Source of the DNA: Burkholderiaceae bacterium 26
GTDB taxonomy: Bacteria; Pseudomonadota; Gammaproteobacteria; Burkholderiales; Burkholderiaceae
Length of the DNA: 64,000 bases
Direction: 5' to 3'
NCBI GenBank assembly: GCA_000955795.1
Contig: JYOB01000007.1
Span: forward strand, 186,001 to 250,000
In this document: positions 36,251-46,209 of the stretch, in pieces
How the letters are laid out: the number at the start of each line of letters is the position of its first letter
How positions within the stretch are numbered: the stretch's first letter is position 1
The notes under the pieces: model-generated
What the model was told of the DNA's origin: nothing
What the model saw: only the letters and a program-made list of their open reading frames with translations
The model's database searches: none
Made by a program: the position numbers and the translations under genes

Positions 36251-37336
36251 TCAAACGATCTGTTTGAGCACCGCCATGATCTTGTGGGCGTAGTTCGGAT
36301 CGGTGGCGTAGCCCGCGCGCTGCAAGCCCTTGGCGAACGACGCCGCATCATTGCCGTTGCCGGCTGCCACGACGTTGCTGTAGCGCGGGTTGTTGGCCAG
36401 CAGGTTGGCGTAATCCTTGAACGCCTCGGCATATGAGCTGTAGGCGCGGAATTTCTCCTGAACCTTGTGGGCGACGCCGCCGATGTATTCGGTGGTGGTT
36501 ACCGTGGCGGTCTTGCCTGCCCACGAGCCGCCGGCCTTGATGCCGAACAGGTTGTGCGTGTTCGTGCCGTCGCGTGCCTTGATCTCGCGACGGCCCCAGC
36601 CGGACTCCAGCGCGGCATGGCCGATCATGAAGTTGGCCGGAATGCCAGTTTCCTGCGCGGCCTGCGATGCGTGGCCGATCAGCTTGTTGTAGAAGCTGGT
36701 CATGCGCTCGCCGCGCGGCTCAGACGCCACCGTCGACAGGTCAACCTCGGGCGGTGCGCTCGGCGCCTGGGCTTGCGCATCCGCCTGCTTGCGCAGGGCG
36801 GCCAGTGCACGTTGCACGCGTTCTTCCAGGCCCGGGCGCGGCACGGTGCTGATGCCCGAACCGTCGTCTTCCGTGCCTGGCGCAACGGCGGCGGCCATGC
36901 TGTTGAGCGACGAGCGGGCGATCGCCTTGGCGGCATCGCTCGTGGAGCCGGCCGCACCTGGCAGCGCGGTATTGGTGGCCGTGGTGTTGGACAGCGCGGT
37001 ATTCACCTTGCCGCCCGCGTCCGGGTTCACATGCGCGGCCTGACGCAGCATCTGCTTCAGAAGCTGGTCTGCTACGCCCACGCCGCGCGAGGCCATCGTC
37101 TGCGAAAGCTGCTGGTCGAGCATCGACGTGTACATCTTGCTCGACGAGGAATCGAGCGGCCCGTTCTGCGGCGTTGCATCGCGCATCTGCTTGAGCATCA
37201 TGTTCACGAAGATCGCGTCGAACTGCTTGGCGACGGTCTTGGCGGCGCCGGTCGGGTCCGTACGCGCCGTTTGCTTGAGCGACTCGAAACCCTTGGAATC
37301 GAGCGCCAGGCGGCTGGTGAGGTCTGTTTGGTTCAT
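36251..37336 (-). CDS. flgJ: Flagellar rod cap and peptidoglycan hydrolase FlgJ
   Basis: Bifunctional protein: the N-terminal rod-binding domain (residues 30-100) helps rod assembly and the C-terminal glucosaminidase domain (from about 212) cuts peptidoglycan for the rod. The catalytic Glu is E244 in HAALESGWGRR, and NLFGIKAG follows. Between the domains is an Ala/Pro-rich linker. From the ATG at 37336, with GGGGAGG five bases upstream, it is 361 aa, a little longer than enteric FlgJ (313). It follows flgI by 16 bp. Confidence 0.96.
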   Translation of the reverse strand: MNQTDLTSRLALDSKGFESLKQTARTDPTGAAKTVAKQFDAIFVNMMLKQMRDATPQNGPLDSSSSKMYTSMLDQQLSQTMASRGVGVADQLLKQMLRQAAHVNPDAGGKVNTALSNTTATNTALPGAAGSTSDAAKAIARSSLNSMAAAVAPGTEDDGSGISTVPRPGLEERVQRALAALRKQADAQAQAPSAPPEVDLSTVASEPRGERMTSFYNKLIGHASQAAQETGIPANFMIGHAALESGWGRREIKARDGTNTHNLFGIKAGGSWAGKTATVTTTEYIGGVAHKVQEKFRAYSSYAEAFKDYANLLANNPRYSNVVAAGNGNDAASFAKGLQRAGYATDPNYAHKIMAVLKQIV

Positions 37337-37352
37337 CGTGGCCTCCCCAGCG

Positions 37353-38486
37353 TCAGATGATTTCCAGATCGGCGCGCAGCGCATTGGCCGCCTTCATCGC
37401 CTGCAGGATCGAGATCAGGTCTTGCGGGTTGGCGCCAATCGCGTTGATGGCCTTGACCACGTCCGCCAGGTTGGTGCCGCCCTTCACGTTGATAAGGCTG
37501 CCGCCTTGCTGCTTGACCTCGATGTTCGAGCGCGCTGCGGCCACCGTCTGCCCTTGCGAGAACGGCGCCGGCTGGCTCACGACCGGATCTGTGCTGATGG
37601 TGACCGACAGGCTGCCGTGCGCCACCGCGCAGGGCTCGAGCTTGACGAGCTGGTTCATGACCACCGAGCCCGTGCGGGCGTTGATCACCACACGTGCGGC
37701 GGCCAGCGCCGGCGTCACGTCAATGTTCTGCAGCTTGGCCAGGAAACCGACGCGGTCCGACGCCAGGGCCGGTGCGCGCACGTTGATCGTGCGGCCGTCC
37801 GCGGCTTGCGCCGTGTCCGTGCCGAACTGCTTGTTGATGGCGGTAACGATGTTCTGCACGGTGCCGAAATCCGTCGTGCCGGTATCGAGCTGGATGCTGC
37901 CGGCCTCACCCACCGTGGCCTGCACGGCGCGCTCCACCGTGGCGCCATTGGCGATGCGGCCAGCGCCGAGTTGATTGATCTGCACCTTGCTGCCATTGGC
38001 CGATGCGCCTGCGCCGCCAATCACCACGTTGCCTTGTGCCAATGCGTAGAGCTGGCCGTCCACGCCCTTGAGCGGCGTGAGCAGCAGCGTGCCGCCACGC
38101 AGGCTCTTGGCGTTACCGATGGACGACACCGTCACGTCGATGGTCTGGCCCGGCCGCACAAAGGCGGGCAGCGTGGCCGTCACCACCACGGCAGCGGTGT
38201 TCTTGAGCTGGATGCTCGCACCGGGCGGCACGTTGATGCCGAACTGCGTGAGCATGTTGTTGAAGCTCTGGACCGTGAACGGGGTTTGCGTGGTCTGGTC
38301 GCCGCTACCGTCCAGGCCCACGACAAGGCCGTAGCCGATCAGCGCGTTGTCGCGCACGCCGGCAACGGTGGTCAGATCCTTGATGCGATCAGCGTGTGCC
38401 GTTGTCGGAACAACCGCGGAAATTGCGCTCAGTGCCACCAGGGCCGCGCCAAGGGTTCGATAGAACCTCGTTCGATGCAAAGTCAT
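37353..38486 (-). CDS. flgI: Flagellar P-ring protein FlgI
   Basis: Periplasmic bushing around the rod. The 377-aa precursor has a signal peptide ending [11 protein letters not shown] (cleavage near residue 32) and the conserved [23 protein letters not shown] block, plus [10 protein letters not shown] and the C-terminal [22 protein letters not shown]. It lies 10 bp after flgH. Confidence 0.97.
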   Translation of the reverse strand: MTLHRTRFYRTLGAALVALSAISAVVPTTAHADRIKDLTTVAGVRDNALIGYGLVVGLDGSGDQTTQTPFTVQSFNNMLTQFGINVPPGASIQLKNTAAVVVTATLPAFVRPGQTIDVTVSSIGNAKSLRGGTLLLTPLKGVDGQLYALAQGNVVIGGAGASANGSKVQINQLGAGRIANGATVERAVQATVGEAGSIQLDTGTTDFGTVQNIVTAINKQFGTDTAQAADGRTINVRAPALASDRVGFLAKLQNIDVTPALAAARVVINARTGSVVMNQLVKLEPCAVAHGSLSVTISTDPVVSQPAPFSQGQTVAAARSNIEVKQQGGSLINVKGGTNLADVVKAINAIGANPQDLISILQAMKAANALRADLEII

Positions 38487-38496
38487 GGCAGATCCC

Positions 38497-39249
38497 TTAG
38501 AACGGTGACACGGTCAGGAAGAACCGCGACAGCCAGCCCATCTGCTGCGACTCGGCCACATAGCCCGTGCCGCGGTATTCCATGCGTGCGTCCGCCACCT
38601 GGGTGGACAACACGGTGTTTTGATTGTTGACGGTGGTCGGGTTGACCACGCCTGAGAACTTGATCGACTCGGTGCCCTGGCCAACGGCCATCTGCTTCTC
38701 GCCGCTCACCACCAGGTTGCCGTTGCCCAGCACCTCGACCACCGTGACGGTAATCGTGGCCGTGAAGTTGTTCTGCGCACCGTTGGCGCCCTTGCTGTCG
38801 AACTTGTTGGCGTCGCTGGCCGACACACCCAGCAAAGACAGCACGCCAGCGTTCATGCCGGCGAAGGTCGGCACCGAAGCGCTCATGCTGCCCGAGCGGT
38901 TGACGCTGCCGGAGGTCTGCTTGCTGGCCGCCGTGTTCTCGGTGATCACGATCGTGATCGTGTCGCCCACCATGTGGGCGCGGCGGTCTTCAAACATGCC
39001 GCGGAAACCACCGCTGCCCGATGCCACTTCCTGGTAGATCGCCCCGTTCTGGCGCGGCGCCATCACCGGCATCGGTGGGCGCGCGGTTGTCGGACCCTGC
39101 ACGATCGGGGCCGGCGGCGGCAGCATGCCGCACGCCGTAGCGAGCAAGGCGGCCGCGCCAAGCACGGCCAATCGAACGACTCGAACAGCAGACACAGCGC
39201 GGCCGCTGTGCTTGCCATTCTGGAGCGAGTAAACCGGGGGGGTATGCAT
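38497..39249 (-). CDS. flgH: Flagellar L-ring lipoprotein FlgH
   Basis: Outer-membrane ring of the basal body. The 250-aa precursor has a long N-terminal extension and a lipobox LLATAC with the lipidated Cys at about residue 40; a GTG about 22 codons before that Cys is an alternative start giving a normal-length signal peptide. The [18 protein letters not shown] block and the C-terminal [20 protein letters not shown] with GWLSRFF are typical of FlgH. Confidence 0.96.
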   Translation of the reverse strand: MHTPPVYSLQNGKHSGRAVSAVRVVRLAVLGAAALLATACGMLPPPAPIVQGPTTARPPMPVMAPRQNGAIYQEVASGSGGFRGMFEDRRAHMVGDTITIVITENTAASKQTSGSVNRSGSMSASVPTFAGMNAGVLSLLGVSASDANKFDSKGANGAQNNFTATITVTVVEVLGNGNLVVSGEKQMAVGQGTESIKFSGVVNPTTVNNQNTVLSTQVADARMEYRGTGYVAESQQMGWLSRFFLTVSPF

Positions 39250-39281
39250 CGCACTACATCCTAAAAAACTGCGCCGTCAGC

Positions 39282-40064
39282 TCAAAGCTGAGACAGCTTC
39301 TCCAGCATCTGGTCCGACGTCTGGACCGACTTGCTGTTGATCTCATACGCACGCTGCGTCTGGATCATGTTGACCATTTCTTCCACCACGTTCACGTTGG
39401 ACGTTTCAACGTAGTTCTGATTGAGCGCACCCACGCCGTTCGAGCCCGGGTTGGCCAGGTTGGCCGTGCCCGACGCTTCGGTTTCGGCGTACAGGTTTTC
39501 GCCCATGCTGCGCAGGCCGGCCGGGTTGATGAAGTTGGCCAGCTGGAACGTGCCCACCTGCGTGTTGTTGACCGTGCCCGGCGTGGTGACCGTCACGACG
39601 CCGTCCTTGCCGATGGTCAGGCTGGTGGCGTTCTGCGGCACCGTCACGGCCGGCTGGACCGGGTAACCGCTCGAGGTCACGAGCTGACCCTGCGCGTTGA
39701 TCTGGAAGCTGCCGTCACGCGTGTAGGCCAGCGTGCCGTCGGGCATCTGCACCTGGAAGAAGCCGTTGCCGTTGATGGCCACGTCGGTCGAATTGCCGGT
39801 CTGCTGCAGGTTGCCCTGCGTGTGCAGACGCTCGGTGGCGACGATGCGCGTACCGGTACCGATCTGCATGCCCGAAGGCAGCGTGGTCTGTTGCGACGAC
39901 TGCGCACCCGGCTCGCGCACGTTCTGATACAGCAAGTCTTCGAACACGGCGCGCGAGCGCTTGAAGCCCGTCGTGTTGACGTTCGCCAGGTTGTTCGAGA
40001 TGACATCCAGCTGCGATTGCTGGGCGTCCATCCCGGTCTTGGAAATCCACAGGGAGCGAATCAT
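39282..40064 (-). CDS. flgG: Flagellar distal rod protein FlgG
   Basis: The 260-aa rod protein starts [20 protein letters not shown] with [19 protein letters not shown], and ends [20 protein letters not shown] with [11 protein letters not shown], the rod-protein D0 helices. Length equals enteric FlgG (260). AAGGA precedes the ATG by seven bases. Confidence 0.98.
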   Translation of the reverse strand: MIRSLWISKTGMDAQQSQLDVISNNLANVNTTGFKRSRAVFEDLLYQNVREPGAQSSQQTTLPSGMQIGTGTRIVATERLHTQGNLQQTGNSTDVAINGNGFFQVQMPDGTLAYTRDGSFQINAQGQLVTSSGYPVQPAVTVPQNATSLTIGKDGVVTVTTPGTVNNTQVGTFQLANFINPAGLRSMGENLYAETEASGTANLANPGSNGVGALNQNYVETSNVNVVEEMVNMIQTQRAYEINSKSVQTSDQMLEKLSQL

Positions 40065-40104
40065 GTTCGAGTCCTTGGTTGATTCAATTCATTGCGCCGG
40101 CCGT

Positions 40105-40842
40105 TCAGGCGTGGCGCAGCAGTTCATTGGCCGACTGGGCGTTCGTGTCGCTCGTGTGCAGCGACTTCATCTGCATTTCCAGTTGGCGCGAGATTTCGAT
40201 CATGTTGACCAGCGAGTCGGTCAGGTTGACGTTGCTGCCTTCCAGCGCCCCGCCGGTCACACGAACTTTTTCATCCACGTCGGCGTCCTGACCGTCGCGC
40301 TGACGGAACAGGCCGTCGGCGCCGCGGTCGATGTTCGACGGGTCGATGCTCACCAGCTTCAGACGGCCCAGCGACACGGGCGGCGTACGGCTGTCGGCGC
40401 TGATCGCGTTGACCGTGCCGTCCTTGGCAAACTGCACCGTGGTGTCGGGCGGCAGCGTGATCGGGCCGCCGTCACCCAGCACGGGCTGGCCGGAGAGCGT
40501 CTGGATCGTGCCGTCAGGACCGAGCTGGAACGTACCGGCGCGGGTGTAAGCCTCGCCGCCTTCGGGCGTCTGCACGGCAAAGAAGCCTTGCCCGTCGATG
40601 GCCACGTCCAGGCTGCGGCCCGTGGTCTCGATCGGGCCGGGCGCGAGGTCCGTACCGATGGCCGAGGCCATCACATAGCTGCGCGTGGGCGAGCCATCGC
40701 CTTGCACACCCACCGTATGGAACGCGTCGATCTGCGCCTTGAAGCCGGTAGTGCTGGCGTTGGCGAGGTTGTTGGCGCTGGCAGCCTGTTGATCGAACAG
40801 GTGCTTTACGCCAGTCATCGACACGTAGATCGAGCGGTCCAT
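40105..40842 (-). CDS. flgF: Flagellar proximal rod protein FlgF
   Basis: The 245-aa rod protein starts MDRSIYVSMTGVKHLFDQQA and contains ANNLANASTTGFKAQIDAFH and the C-terminal DSLVNMIEISRQLEMQMKSL helix. It lies 40 bp upstream of flgG and has an AAGGA ribosome site. It is 35% shorter than FlgE and lacks the hook insert, separating it from flgE next door. Confidence 0.97.
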   Translation of the reverse strand: MDRSIYVSMTGVKHLFDQQAASANNLANASTTGFKAQIDAFHTVGVQGDGSPTRSYVMASAIGTDLAPGPIETTGRSLDVAIDGQGFFAVQTPEGGEAYTRAGTFQLGPDGTIQTLSGQPVLGDGGPITLPPDTTVQFAKDGTVNAISADSRTPPVSLGRLKLVSIDPSNIDRGADGLFRQRDGQDADVDEKVRVTGGALEGSNVNLTDSLVNMIEISRQLEMQMKSLHTSDTNAQSANELLRHA

Positions 40843-40887
40843 GCGAGTGTCCTTGGTGTGCGGTCAGTCAGCTTCGGGCAACGACGA

Positions 40888-42096
40888 TTACATCGTCACC
40901 AGGGTCTGCAGAATGGTGTCCTGCGTCTTGATGGTCTGCGCGTTGGCCTGATACGAGCGCTGGGCAATGATCATGTTGACCAGCTCGGCAGACAGATCCA
41001 CGTTGGATTGCTCCACCGCCGATGACTGCAGCAGGCCGAACGAGCCCATGCCCGGCGTACCCAGGTTGGGGGCGCCCGAGTTGGACGTTTCCACCCACTG
41101 GTTGCCGCCGATGTTCTGCAGGCCTTCCGGTGCCTTGAAGTTGGCCATGGCGACCTGGCCCAGCGTTGCCGTGCGGCCGTTGGAGTAGCGCGCGGTGACA
41201 GTGCCATCGGTACCGACCGCGTAGCTGGCCAGGCGGCCAGTGGCGTAACCGTCTTGCGTCACGCCCGGGGCGGTGTCGTTGTAGCCGCCGCCGTACTGCG
41301 TGGTGCCCGTGAAATCCATGCTGGCGATGCTCATGCCGGGGAAGGCCGTGGCGATCTTGCTCGGCGTGGAAGTCAGCTGGCCGCTGCTGTTGAAGGTGAG
41401 CGACGTCACCGGGTTGCCGCCGGTCGGGTTGTTGCCGTCAACTTGCGAGTACACATCCCAGCCCGCGGCGGTGCGCACGTAGTAGTTGGTCAGCATGTGG
41501 GCCGTGCCCGTGCCGTCGTACACCTGTTCCGAAACGGAGTGGTTGAACGTGGCCGAGTTGGTGGGCGAAAACGGCGTGGTGGTCGGCGCCGTGGCGGCAG
41601 CATCCAGGTTCACGCCGAACGCGGTGTTGGTGGTGGCCAGCGGCGCCAGGTCGTTGACGGGAATCTTCAGGTTGGTCAGCACGGCCGTGTTGACCTTGCC
41701 GGTGGAATCCACGCCGTAGCCGGTCAGATTCTGGCCGGTGGCCGAGATGATGAAGCCGTTCTTGTCGGTCTGGAACTGGCCGTTACGCGTGTACGACACC
41801 TGGCCGCTGGACGGGTCGACCATGCGGTAGAAGCCCGTGCCGTTGATGGCGATGTCCAGCGGGTTGCCGGTGTTAGTCACGTTGCCCTGCGTGAACGACT
41901 GCGACACCTTGGTCACACTCACGCCCTGGCCGATCTGATTGTCGGACGCACCCACGAGCGAGCGTGCGTACACGTCGCCAAACTCGGCGGTCGATTTCTT
42001 GTAGCCGACAGTATTGGCGTTTGCCACGTTGCTGCCGATCACGTCGAGGTTTGCAGAGGCGGCGTCGAGACCGCTGAGGCCTTGCTGGAATCCCAT
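40888..42096 (-). CDS. flgE: Flagellar hook protein FlgE
   Basis: Hook subunit, 402 aa, the usual length. It has the N-terminal MGFQQGLSGLDAASANLDVI and NVANANTVGYKKSTAEF, a variable Thr/Gly-rich middle, and C-terminal VDLSAELVNMIIAQRSYQAN with AQTIKTQDTILQTL. GGGAG precedes the ATG. Confidence 0.98.
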   Translation of the reverse strand: MGFQQGLSGLDAASANLDVIGSNVANANTVGYKKSTAEFGDVYARSLVGASDNQIGQGVSVTKVSQSFTQGNVTNTGNPLDIAINGTGFYRMVDPSSGQVSYTRNGQFQTDKNGFIISATGQNLTGYGVDSTGKVNTAVLTNLKIPVNDLAPLATTNTAFGVNLDAAATAPTTTPFSPTNSATFNHSVSEQVYDGTGTAHMLTNYYVRTAAGWDVYSQVDGNNPTGGNPVTSLTFNSSGQLTSTPSKIATAFPGMSIASMDFTGTTQYGGGYNDTAPGVTQDGYATGRLASYAVGTDGTVTARYSNGRTATLGQVAMANFKAPEGLQNIGGNQWVETSNSGAPNLGTPGMGSFGLLQSSAVEQSNVDLSAELVNMIIAQRSYQANAQTIKTQDTILQTLVTM

Positions 42097-42133
42097 AATG
42101 TTCTCCCGTAGATAAAAAAGCGGGTTCGACCCG

Positions 42134-42790
42134 TTACTGAATGGTGGTGACGTCCGACAGCTTGGCCGTGTTGCCCGAGGCCAGTTGCAGCTGCGTCGTT
42201 CCGTTGGTGATGGTCACGCCCGTCACCTTGTCGGCGCCGGTGGCGTTGGCCGTTGTGATCTTGCCGCCGAGCGTGGCGGAAACCGAGATGGAGTACGAGC
42301 CGTCGGCCACCGTGGCGCCGCTGTCGTTCTTGCCGTTCCAGGTGTAGTTGCCGCTGCCGGCGGACATCTGGCCCAGATCGACCGAACGCACGGTGTTGCC
42401 GTTGGCATCCTTGATGGTCACGACCACATCGTCGGCGCCGTTGGGTACCGAGATGCCGAAGTTGGCCGTGCTGGAGGCCAGCGTCAGGTTGGACGACGGC
42501 ACCTGCACGGTGCGGCCGATCAGCGACGAAGCTTGCGTGGCCGCGCTCTGCGTTGCCATGCTCGACATGGTGGTGTTCAGTTGCTGGATACCGTTCACAG
42601 TGTTGATCTGCGCAAGCTGCGAGGTCATCTGCGAGTTGTCCATCGGGTTGAGCGGATCCTGGTTCTGCAACTGCGCAACCAGCAACTGCATGAACGTGTT
42701 CTGCAGATCGGTGCCGCTGGTGATGGCAAGCTGGTTGCCGGAGGTCGTGCTAGAGGTGCCGGTGGTGCTGCTGGTTGAGCTGACGGTCAT
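42134..42790 (-). CDS. flgD: Hook assembly scaffold protein FlgD
   Basis: Hook cap protein, 218 aa. The N-terminal third is Ser/Thr-rich, followed by the conserved FMQLLVAQLQNQDPLNPMDN and QLAQINTVNGIQQLN segments, then a FlgD Ig-like domain with YTWNGKNDSGATVADGSY. It lies 37 bp upstream of flgE. Confidence 0.97.
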   Translation of the reverse strand: MTVSSTSSTTGTSSTTSGNQLAITSGTDLQNTFMQLLVAQLQNQDPLNPMDNSQMTSQLAQINTVNGIQQLNTTMSSMATQSAATQASSLIGRTVQVPSSNLTLASSTANFGISVPNGADDVVVTIKDANGNTVRSVDLGQMSAGSGNYTWNGKNDSGATVADGSYSISVSATLGGKITTANATGADKVTGVTITNGTTQLQLASGNTAKLSDVTTIQ

Positions 42791-42818
42791 GTTCGTGTCT
42801 CGCGATGAATAGAGCCGC

Positions 42819-43226
42819 TTACTGGCCCAGAGTCAGAGCCTTGGAGGCCATCGTCTTGGTGGTGTTGGCGACTTCCACGTTGGCCTGGTACGAGCGCGAC
42901 GCAGAAATCATGTTGACCATTTCGTCCACCACATCGACGTTCGGCATGGTCACGTAGCCGTCTGCATCGGCCAGCGGGTTGCCCGGCTGGTGCATGCGCT
43001 TCATGGGGGTGACGGTGTCTTCGACCACACGGTCGACCGACACGCCGGTGGCGTAGTCGTCAGACTCCTGCACGGGCGAGAACACCACCTGCTTGGCGCG
43101 GTACGCCTTGCCGTCCGGGCCCGTCACGCTTTCGGCGTTGGCCAGGTTGGAGGCGACCACGTTCATGCGCTTGGACTGCGCGGTGAGCGCGCTGCCAGCT
43201 ACATCCATCACCTTGAATAGCGACAT
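42819..43226 (-). CDS. flgC: Flagellar proximal rod protein FlgC
   Basis: The 135-aa rod protein starts [20 protein letters not shown] with [13 protein letters not shown] and ends with [20 protein letters not shown] and the D0 helix. The frame is open 37 codons further upstream, but the ATG at 43226 matches the family's N-terminus and length. Confidence 0.97.
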   Translation of the reverse strand: MSLFKVMDVAGSALTAQSKRMNVVASNLANAESVTGPDGKAYRAKQVVFSPVQESDDYATGVSVDRVVEDTVTPMKRMHQPGNPLADADGYVTMPNVDVVDEMVNMISASRSYQANVEVANTTKTMASKALTLGQ

Positions 43227-43424
43227 GTTGATTCCGATGTCTTCAAATACTGTTGCCGGCACCGCTGCCGGACCGATCCGGTTGTTCTGTATGGCGGCTT
43301 GCTCCGGACCGATATTTCCCGGCCCGGAGCGCCACACAGTTCCCGCCCCTCTTTCGCCGCGCGTGATTGCTGCGCGGTCGTCTTAATTGCCTGTCTGCTG
43401 CTCTTGCTGCTCTGCTACGTCGCG

Positions 43425-43880
43425 CTAGCTGTTTTGAATCGCTGCCAGCATCGACTTGATCTTCTGCGTCACGATGCTCAGATCGGCCTCGTAGCGCACG
43501 GTGTTATCGGCAAAGCGCATGCGCTCGCCATCCATGTCCACCGTGTTGCCGTCGATGGACGGCTGCTGCGACGTGCGGTACTGCACTTCGCCCTGCAGCG
43601 CCTTGGTCTGCTGCGACAGCGACGCCTGCATCAGCGACACATCGCCGGCCGGTGCGCCATCTACCGTCAGGTGGCCCGCAGCCGTTGCCGTCATCGGCAG
43701 GCTGTTACCGCTTTGCTGGCCGACCGCCTTCTGCAGCGCCGACTGAAAATCGAAGTCGCGCGCCTTGTAGTTAGGCGTATCGGCGTTGGCGATGTTCGAG
43801 GCCAGGATCTGGTGACGCTGCGAGCGCAAGTGCAGCGCCTGCTCCTGAAAACCGAACAACTGATCCAGCTTGTCGACCAT
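43425..43880 (-). CDS. flgB: Flagellar proximal rod protein FlgB
   Basis: First rod protein, 151 aa from the ATG at 43880. Conserved features are LRSQRHQILASNIANADTPN with YKARDFDF, and the C-terminal DNTVRYEADLSIVTQKIKSM. An ATG three codons earlier (43889) directly abuts the AAGGA ribosome site, while 43880 lies nine bases after it, so the latter is preferred. First gene of the flgBCDEFGHIJ operon. Confidence 0.96.
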   Translation of the reverse strand: MVDKLDQLFGFQEQALHLRSQRHQILASNIANADTPNYKARDFDFQSALQKAVGQQSGNSLPMTATAAGHLTVDGAPAGDVSLMQASLSQQTKALQGEVQYRTSQQPSIDGNTVDMDGERMRFADNTVRYEADLSIVTQKIKSMLAAIQNS

Positions 43881-44314
43881 GTCTGTCATTCCTTGCGTGT
43901 GGCGCCCTGGTTACTGCTGCCACCCGCCGGGGTTGCGTTCTGTATTGCGTTTGCGTGTTGCGCGTTCCCTTCGGACGGAGAACTCGGCATCAGCGGCCCC
44001 TTCAAAACCGCCGATGCCGTCTCCAAAACCGCTGAACCGCTTGTCATGCTGAGTTGCCGTCATGCGACCTCAGTGGAAAAGACCTGTCTGCGAATCCGAT
44101 ATCTGGCCGAAGAACGAGCAACCTCGCCACCTACCGGAACAGGCTGTACGGCCAGGAACCGCACAACGCCAGGGACTTCACCACGTTGCAAAGTCTAGGG
44201 GCCGGTGTGCAAGACCATTCGTCCGAATAAGGGGGGGATTGGCCGGCATTTCCGCATTTGGCGCTCGCGCACGCGTGGCTAAACTTCACCGGACTTTTGA
44301 TGAAGGGGCTCTCC
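43881..44314. promoter_or_regulatory. Divergent flgB / flgA intergenic region
   Basis: About 430 bp between the divergent flgB and flgA operons, presumably with both class-2 promoters. No convincing sigma-28 or sigma-54 match was found. Ralstonia flagellar class-2 genes are controlled by FlhDC in R. solanacearum, whose loose binding site cannot be called by eye. Confidence 0.5.
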
Positions 44315-45172
44315 ATGTCCACGCGGTTTGCACGCAGCGCGCACCACCCGACCCGAACTTCCGTCACGGCCATGCCGCTGGCTGGGCGCCAGCGCAAGCT
44401 GTTGTTGATCCTGGCGCTGGGCCTGCTGGCCAGCGTCGTGCACCCGATCCTGGCGCACGCACAGGGCATGGTGCGCGTCGGCTATCCGCCGGCCCAGGCC
44501 GTGCAACAGCCCGCGCAGCCCACCACCATCCAGGGGCCGAACGCCATCCAGATGCAGATTCAGCAGCAACTGCAGTCGCAACTGGACATCCTGGGCGGCA
44601 CGAATGAGACGGGCGCGCCACGTGCGTCGGTGGAAGTCGGCCCGGTAGATGCCCGCGTGGCCAATCAGCCCTGCGACCAGATCGACCTGATGCTGCCGGC
44701 GGCCAACCGCCTGCGCGGCCGTATACAAGTGGGCGTGCGCTGCCGCTCGCCGCACGCCTGGGCGGCCTGGGTGCCGGCCACGATTCAGATTACGGGGACG
44801 TATTACGTCGCCTCGCACCAACTCTCGCCGGGCAAGACGCTCGATATGGGCGATCTGGAAGCCCGCACGGGCGACCTGTCGATGCTGCCGGCCTCGGTCG
44901 TGCAACAGCCGGCCGATGTGGTGGGGCGTGTACTGCTCACCAGCGTGGCTGCCAACCAGCCGCTGCGCGCCGAAAGCCTGCGCCTGCCGATTGCCGTGCA
45001 GGCCGGCCAGACCGTCAAGCTCCTCGCCGAGGGCGGCGGCTTCCAGGTCAGCAGCGACGGCCGGGCCTTGAACCAGGCGGCCGTGGGCCAGGTGGCGCAG
45101 GTGCGCACCGCCAACGGCAATGTCGTCTCCGGCATTGCTCAGTCCGCTGGCGTCGTGGCGATCCAGTTTTAA
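44315..45172 (+). CDS. flgA: Flagellar P-ring chaperone FlgA
   Basis: Periplasmic chaperone for FlgI assembly. From the ATG at 44315 (GAAGGGG six bases upstream) the precursor is 285 aa, with a late signal peptide (LLLILALGLLASVVHPILAHAQG, cleavage near residue 50) and a C-terminal SAF/FlgA domain with VASHQLSPGKTLDMGDLEAR and LPIAVQAGQTVKLLAEGGGF. Divergent from flgB as in related species. Confidence 0.94.
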   Translation: MSTRFARSAHHPTRTSVTAMPLAGRQRKLLLILALGLLASVVHPILAHAQGMVRVGYPPAQAVQQPAQPTTIQGPNAIQMQIQQQLQSQLDILGGTNETGAPRASVEVGPVDARVANQPCDQIDLMLPAANRLRGRIQVGVRCRSPHAWAAWVPATIQITGTYYVASHQLSPGKTLDMGDLEARTGDLSMLPASVVQQPADVVGRVLLTSVAANQPLRAESLRLPIAVQAGQTVKLLAEGGGFQVSSDGRALNQAAVGQVAQVRTANGNVVSGIAQSAGVVAIQF

Positions 45173-45181
45173 GACCAAATT

Positions 45182-45218
45182 GATAACGACTGATCACTTT
45201 TAACCGTGATGCGTTATC
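45182..45218. repeat. Imperfect inverted repeat between flgA and the flgM promoter
   Basis: GATAACG...ATCAC (left) pairs with GTGAT...CGTTATC (right) around a TTTTAACC loop, with a small bulge. It begins 10 bp after the flgA stop and ends 13 bp before the flgM -35 box. It has no U-tract, so an operator or mRNA-end hairpin is more likely than a classic terminator. Confidence 0.45.
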
Positions 45219-45230
45219 GATACCTGCCGC

Positions 45231-45258
45231 TAAAGTTTGAGCCGGGGTTGGCCGTTAT
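45231..45258 (+). promoter_or_regulatory. Sigma-28 (FliA) promoter of flgM
   Basis: TAAAGTTT is a perfect -35 box; 12 bases later GCCGTTAT matches GCCGATAA at six of eight. Spacing is one base longer than ideal. It lies 36 bp before the flgM GTG, allowing FliA to drive its own anti-sigma factor as in other flagellar systems. Confidence 0.75.
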
Positions 45259-45293
45259 GGGTGATAGGATGAACGCGCTCTTCGGAGACACCC

Positions 45294-45614
45294 GTGAAAA
45301 TCAACCATATCGTGAACAACACGCCGGCCGTTGCGCCGACCAAGGACGCTGCGTCCGGGTCGACGCGCGCGACCGGCTCGTCCCCGGCCGCTACGACGGC
45401 TTCGGGCACCACGCGCCACACCGGCGATTCGCCGTCGCTGTCGGTCCAACAAGTCTCGCGCCAAGTGGGCAGCGGCGACTTCGACGCCGCACGCGTCGAG
45501 CAGATCCGCAGTGCTATTCAGAACGGCACGCTCAAGATGGACGCCGGCAAGATCGCCGATGCGGCGCTTTCCGACGCGCAATCGCTGCTCTCCACGCGCT
45601 CCAAGAAGGTCTGA
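45294..45614 (+). CDS. flgM: Anti-sigma-28 factor FlgM
   Basis: Holds FliA inactive until the hook is finished and FlgM is exported. The 106-aa protein has a disordered Thr/Ser/Ala-rich N-terminus starting VKINHIVNN and the conserved C-terminal FliA-binding helices (FDAARVEQIRSAIQNGTLKM then DAGKIADAAL). The start is GTG with GGAG six bases upstream, common for low-level regulators. Confidence 0.95.
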   Translation: MKINHIVNNTPAVAPTKDAASGSTRATGSSPAATTASGTTRHTGDSPSLSVQQVSRQVGSGDFDAARVEQIRSAIQNGTLKMDAGKIADAALSDAQSLLSTRSKKV

Positions 45615-45747
45615 CGGGGGGTTCCCGTCGTCCGTCCCCTGTATTTTCTGACGCCGCCGGTCCGAGGGTTTCCGCCTCCGGACTGATCGCGGCGGGGCGG
45701 CGTGCCGGCCGGCGGCTGCCCAAGCTTCCCAGCCTGAGGTAGTCACC

Positions 45748-46209
45748 ATGGACAACACACTGCTGATCCGCACCCTTGCCGACGAGCAGGAACTGCTGCG
45801 CGCAGCCACCCTCACCCTGGATGCCGAAGCGCAGGCGTTGCGCGATGGCGACATGGTGGAACTCGAGCACATCACCCAGACCAAGCAGAAACAGCTCGCT
45901 GCGTTGGGCGAAGCCGACCGCGACCGCCGCCTGTGGTGGGCCCAGCACGGCGGCGCCGATCCGTACGGGCTGGTCAAATACCTGCGCACCGATGAAACCG
46001 CCAGCCGCCTGTTCGACGAAAACCTGGCCCTGGCCCGCCTGCTGCGCCAGCGCAACATCGACAACGGCACCCTGATTGACCTGCGCCTGCGTGCCACGCA
46101 GAACGCGCTGTCCGTCCTGCATGCTGCCAACAACGGCGGCGGCACACCCTACGGCCGCGACGGCAAACAACCGTTGTCGATGCCACGCTTCTCCGTCGTC
46201 GCGCAATAA
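45748..46209 (+). CDS. flgN: Flagellar chaperone FlgN
   Basis: Export chaperone for FlgK and FlgL. The 153-aa all-helical protein follows flgM, the usual place, and has the FlgN pattern with LADEQELLRAATLTLDAEAQ at the start and LLRQRNIDNGTLIDLRLRAT in the last third. GAGG precedes the ATG by eight bases. Confidence 0.93.
   Translation: MDNTLLIRTLADEQELLRAATLTLDAEAQALRDGDMVELEHITQTKQKQLAALGEADRDRRLWWAQHGGADPYGLVKYLRTDETASRLFDENLALARLLRQRNIDNGTLIDLRLRATQNALSVLHAANNGGGTPYGRDGKQPLSMPRFSVVAQ

Noticed and set aside
41254-42111. Repetitive hook/rod gene sequences considered as possible CRISPR or tandem repeats.
   Set aside because: Similarity among flgE, flgF, flgG and flgC reflects shared rod/hook domains; no regular repeat-spacer pattern exists anywhere in the window.
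44118-44131. GG-N10-GC spacing on the minus strand upstream of flgB, resembling a sigma-54 site.
   Set aside because: Only the minimal dinucleotides and TTGC match; in GC-rich DNA this arises by chance.
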